NCBI GenBank assembly: GCA_003524705.1
Contig: DQGV01000109.1
Coordinates: 1 to 9,704, forward strand
DNA: 9,704 nucleotides
Source of the DNA: Anaerolineae bacterium
GTDB lineage: Bacteria > Chloroflexota > Anaerolineae > Anaerolineales > Villigracilaceae
Reading direction: 5' to 3'
The translations under genes and the position numbers were made by a program. Positions within the stretch are counted from its first letter, which is position 1; the number at the start of each line of letters is the position of its first letter. Positions 7,695-9,704 of this stretch are shown in pieces. The notes under the pieces were generated by a model that saw only the letters and a program-made list of their open reading frames with translations, was not told the DNA's origin and did not search any database.

Positions 7695-8639
7695 ATGAAA
7701 ACAAGTACAAATACAATTCTTATTATTTTAGGCATTATGGCATTATGTGTGCTGTCGTTATTTCCAATTAGTGTATTTGCAATGCCCTTATTGCAAGCCC
7801 CAAGCAACGAACAACCCGATACACAAGCCACAGTGCAAGCCATGGTGACTCAAACCATGATTTCGATGACTCTTAACGCACCGACTCAAACACCGCTTCC
7901 TGCCACGGCGACAGTTGTTCCGGTTACGAATACACCATTTCCAACTTCAACATCCGCTCCAGTGGCGTATTGTGATTGGGTTGCCTTCGTCAAAGATGTG
8001 ACCATTCCTGATGGCACAAACTTACTGCCCGGTGAAACATTTACCAAAACATGGAGATTAAAGAATCGTGGCACTTGTACATGGACGCCAGACTACATGC
8101 TCGTATTTTCTAGCGGTTCACAAATGGGTGGCACAACAGCCATTCGCTTGCCGGCTTATGTTGCGCCCGGTCAAACTGTAGATGTTTCCGTCACACTGAC
8201 TGCTCCATCTACAGCCGGTTCTTATAGTGGTTATTGGATGCTTCGCAATCCGTCTGGCACATTATTCGGCACTGGTGACAAAGCCAACATCGCATTTTAT
8301 GTAGATATCAAAGTCAAAGAACAAACAGTCACGCATGGTACAGTCAGCGGAAACTTATGTTACCCAAGTGAATTTAATCCGCCAATGACGTTGTACTTGG
8401 AAAATGCACACACTGGCGAACGAATCCAATTCGCAATTGTGGAAAATCAACTGACGTATAGTGTGCTTGTCCCCGCCGGTAGATATTATGTCTATGCTTG
8501 GGCACCGGGCTATAACCTTGAAGGGGCTTACACTCACTCAACTGGTTTGATGAAATCAATTTTTGTCCCTGCTGGGCAAACTGTTTATGCCATCAACTTA
8601 TGTGATTGGAGTCCATACGGACATGCTCGTGGGGAATAA
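7695..8639 (+). CDS. Secreted protein with NBR1-type Ig-like domain and C-terminal beta domain
   Basis: The 314-residue protein starts at ATG 7695, five bases after AGAGG. It has a signal peptide (hydrophobic core 8-28, likely cleavage after SVFA at 29). A Thr/Pro/Ala-rich linker follows (about 61-90, TQTPLPATATVVPVTNT), a common spacer before cell-surface domains in Anaerolineae. Residues 93-206 match the Ig-like domain found next to the BRCA1 gene (NBR1 central domain): FVKDVTIPDGTNLLPGE, KTWRLKNRGTCTW, VAPGQTVDVSV and GSYSGYWMLRNPSGTLFG. Residues 213-306 look like a small beta-sandwich of the carboxypeptidase-regulatory/PEGA kind (SGNLCYP, VPAGRYYVYAWAPGYN). Cys93 and Cys128, and Cys222 and Cys303, could form disulfides. 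It probably acts outside the membrane in adhesion or the cell envelope. The gene ends just before a long hairpin terminator. Confidence 0.85.
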   Translation: MKTSTNTILIILGIMALCVLSLFPISVFAMPLLQAPSNEQPDTQATVQAMVTQTMISMTLNAPTQTPLPATATVVPVTNTPFPTSTSAPVAYCDWVAFVKDVTIPDGTNLLPGETFTKTWRLKNRGTCTWTPDYMLVFSSGSQMGGTTAIRLPAYVAPGQTVDVSVTLTAPSTAGSYSGYWMLRNPSGTLFGTGDKANIAFYVDIKVKEQTVTHGTVSGNLCYPSEFNPPMTLYLENAHTGERIQFAIVENQLTYSVLVPAGRYYVYAWAPGYNLEGAYTHSTGLMKSIFVPAGQTVYAINLCDWSPYGHARGE

Positions 8640-8645
8640 ATTTAA

Positions 8646-8696
8646 TCAATAAAATAAAACTCCTGAATCAAAAGTTCAGGAGTTTTATTTTATTGA
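8646..8696. terminator. Terminator with a 22-bp perfect stem
   Basis: The arms at 8646-8667 and 8675-8696 are perfectly complementary over 22 bp around a 7-base loop (TCAAAAG). The stem centre is CTCCTGAA/TTCAGGAG, and the outer arms are A/T-only apart from one pair, so a U-tract is formed within the stem. It follows the secreted protein gene by 7 bases and is symmetrical enough to work in both directions. Its right arm runs into the promoter region of the GNAT gene. Confidence 0.88.
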
Positions 8697-8705
8697 AAAT
8701 CGAAA

Positions 8706-8714
8706 TGCTATAAT
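8706..8714 (+). promoter_or_regulatory. Extended -10 promoter of the GNAT gene
   Basis: TGCTATAAT (8706-8714) is a perfect extended -10 element. Transcription should begin near 8721, leaving an 11-base leader that starts with the ribosome binding site AAGGA (8721-8725), 6 bases before the ATG at 8732. The -35 position would fall inside the right arm of the upstream terminator and does not match the consensus. Confidence 0.6.
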
Positions 8715-8731
8715 ATTTACAAGGAATAAAA

Positions 8732-9631
8732 ATGACTATCATTTATCGTCAAGGTACACTCGAAGATTCATTTGCAGTCTTTCAGGTTTTTCTCAAATCC
8801 ATCATGGATTATAGCAAGCGCATGAACGTGCAAGCCATTACAGGAGGAGATGATCCTGAAAAATTAGAATCATTGTGGGAAACACGCAAACCGATGTTTG
8901 ATTTTTTAGTGAAAGAAGCTTCTCAATTTTGGGTAGCAGAAAAAGATAATGAAATAATTGGGTATGCCCGCACCATTGAACATGACAATGTTCAGGAGTT
9001 GACCGAATTTTTCGTAAACCCGAATCAACAATCCACTGGGATTGGAAGCGGATTGTTATCACGTGCATTTGCAGAATCAGGCGCAGAATATCGAACCATC
9101 ATCGCCACATTTGATGAACGCGCTTTATATCGTTATATGAAGATGGGCTTGCGCGAAAGATTTATACTAAAATATTTTTCTCGTAAAGCGGAAAAAGTAA
9201 CGCTTCATACTGACCTTCAAATTGAGCCGCTAAACCTCGACATTCATTTACCTTTCATCAACCGCATTGACAAAGAGTTAATCGCGCATCAACGCAGTTC
9301 CATTCATGAATGGATTGCTTTACGGCGTGATGGTTTTGTTTATAAACGAAATGATGAAATTGTTGGTTACGGATATATCGGCGCGCCGCATGGACCATTT
9401 GCCGTGTTAGATGAAAATGATTTTCCTGCAGTGTTAGCACATGCAGAAAGTTGGGTCGCTGAAACAGGCGGTGAGTTTGGCGTCTCGACTCCGTTAATCA
9501 ACAACAAAGCCATTGAATATTTTATTGAGCGAAAATATGAAATTGATTCTTTTTCTGCAATTTTGTTAAGTAATAAGCCATTTGGAAAATTTGAAAACTA
9601 TCTAAGTTTCGCGCCAGAGTTCTTTTTGTAA
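8732..9631 (+). CDS. GNAT-family N-acetyltransferase, two GNAT-like halves
   Basis: The N-terminal half (about 3-125) is a typical GNAT fold: IIYRQGTLEDSFAV, FWVAEKDNEIIGYARTI, the strand TEFFVNPNQQ, and the acetyl-CoA pyrophosphate loop Q-Q-S-T-G-I-G-S-G (99-107). ALYRYMKMGLRERF (131-144) matches the usual 'alrfYeklGF' end. The second half (about 160-299) looks like a degenerate second GNAT domain: GFVYKRNDEIVGYGYIG (201-217), GPFAVLDENDFPAVLAHA (221-238), and NKAIEYFIERKYEID (258-272). It lacks an obvious Q/R-x-x-G-x-G/A loop, so it probably serves for substrate binding or dimer-like packing. The protein would be cytoplasmic and the acceptor substrate is unknown. The ATG at 8732 follows AAGGA. 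The gene sits alone between the 22-bp hairpin and a repeat. Confidence 0.88.
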   Translation: MTIIYRQGTLEDSFAVFQVFLKSIMDYSKRMNVQAITGGDDPEKLESLWETRKPMFDFLVKEASQFWVAEKDNEIIGYARTIEHDNVQELTEFFVNPNQQSTGIGSGLLSRAFAESGAEYRTIIATFDERALYRYMKMGLRERFILKYFSRKAEKVTLHTDLQIEPLNLDIHLPFINRIDKELIAHQRSSIHEWIALRRDGFVYKRNDEIVGYGYIGAPHGPFAVLDENDFPAVLAHAESWVAETGGEFGVSTPLINNKAIEYFIERKYEIDSFSAILLSNKPFGKFENYLSFAPEFFL

Positions 9632-9646
9632 ATCTTTTTAAGATTT
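9630..9646. repeat. Small hairpin overlapping the GNAT stop codon
   Basis: AAATCTT (9630-9636) and AAGATTT (9640-9646) form a perfect 7-bp stem with a TTT loop that begins within the TAA stop. It is A/T-rich and weak and has no T-tract after it. At best it is a poor terminator or an mRNA 3'-end structure. Confidence 0.3.
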
Positions 9647-9704
9647 AACCACGGAGACCACTAAGTTCACAGAGATTCTTAAAGATTTTCTCTGTGTTCT
9701 TTGT
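9644..9704. repeat. CCACAGAG-type repeat, copy B (cut by window end)
   Basis: Starting with TTTAACCACGGAGACCAC and continuing through TTCACAGAGATTCTTAAAG and TTTTCTCTGTGTTCT, this aligns without gaps to the reverse complement of the repeat at 4960-5033. It is a second, diverged copy in opposite orientation. The matching distal arm (the CTCTGTGG end) lies beyond the window. Confidence 0.75.

Noticed and set aside
7616..7843. Minus-strand open frame covering the leader and signal-peptide region of the secreted protein
   Set aside because: It runs antisense through the signal peptide of a well-supported gene and across the DinB promoter region. No start signal supports it.
7860..7970. Possible tandem DNA repeat in the Thr/Pro-rich linker of the secreted protein
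   Set aside because: The amino-acid bias comes from low-complexity ACx/CCx codons. No exact repeat unit is visible.

Overview
The window looks like a chromosomal segment of a Chloroflexota bacterium, most likely of class Anaerolineae. This is an inference from several things. There is a secreted protein with a Thr/Pro-rich linker and an NBR1-type Ig-like domain. The PlsY-like acyltransferase is divergent and carries RGGAGGAP instead of the usual GGKG motif. gyrB is of the short (about 640-residue) type. The intergenic palindromes (CCACAGAG...CTCTGTGG and GTAGG...CGACTGGTCAGTCG...CTTAC) are of kinds I recall from such genomes. No rRNA, tRNA, CRISPR array, transposase or integrase is visible.

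Layout: (1) Positions 2-2171 hold an AT-rich two-gene stretch on the + strand: the 3' part of a cell-surface beta-propeller-like protein with a C-terminal membrane anchor, then a small orphan protein of 88 residues behind its own strong sigma70-type promoter. Their arginine and isoleucine codon choice (AGA, ATA) differs from that of gyrB. (2) Positions 2232-3919 hold two minus-strand genes: a PlsY-like glycerol-3-phosphate acyltransferase and a polytopic membrane protein of unknown function. A bidirectional terminator separates the first of these from the small orphan gene. (3) At 3919-3962 two membrane-protein genes diverge from overlapping promoters and start at, or within a few bases of, their predicted transcription starts. 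(4) The rightward membrane-protein gene is followed by a palindromic repeat and then by gyrB (5048-6982), the only clear housekeeping replication gene. (5) gyrB converges with a DinB-like putative metalloenzyme gene. Both end at a shared bidirectional terminator, with a further palindrome beside it. (6) Positions 7695-9631 hold the secreted Ig-like protein and a protein with two GNAT-like halves, separated by a 22-bp perfect inverted repeat. A second copy of the CCACAGAG-type repeat, in inverted orientation, begins just after the last gene and runs off the window.

The genes do not form one pathway. The segment reads as a core chromosome region (gyrB, plsY) mixed with envelope and accessory genes, each mostly transcribed on its own. 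No obvious new defence or mobile system was found. The points most worth checking are the SD-masking leader upstream of 7695, the leaderless and overlapping promoters, the altered PlsY motifs, and the orphan gene at 1905.
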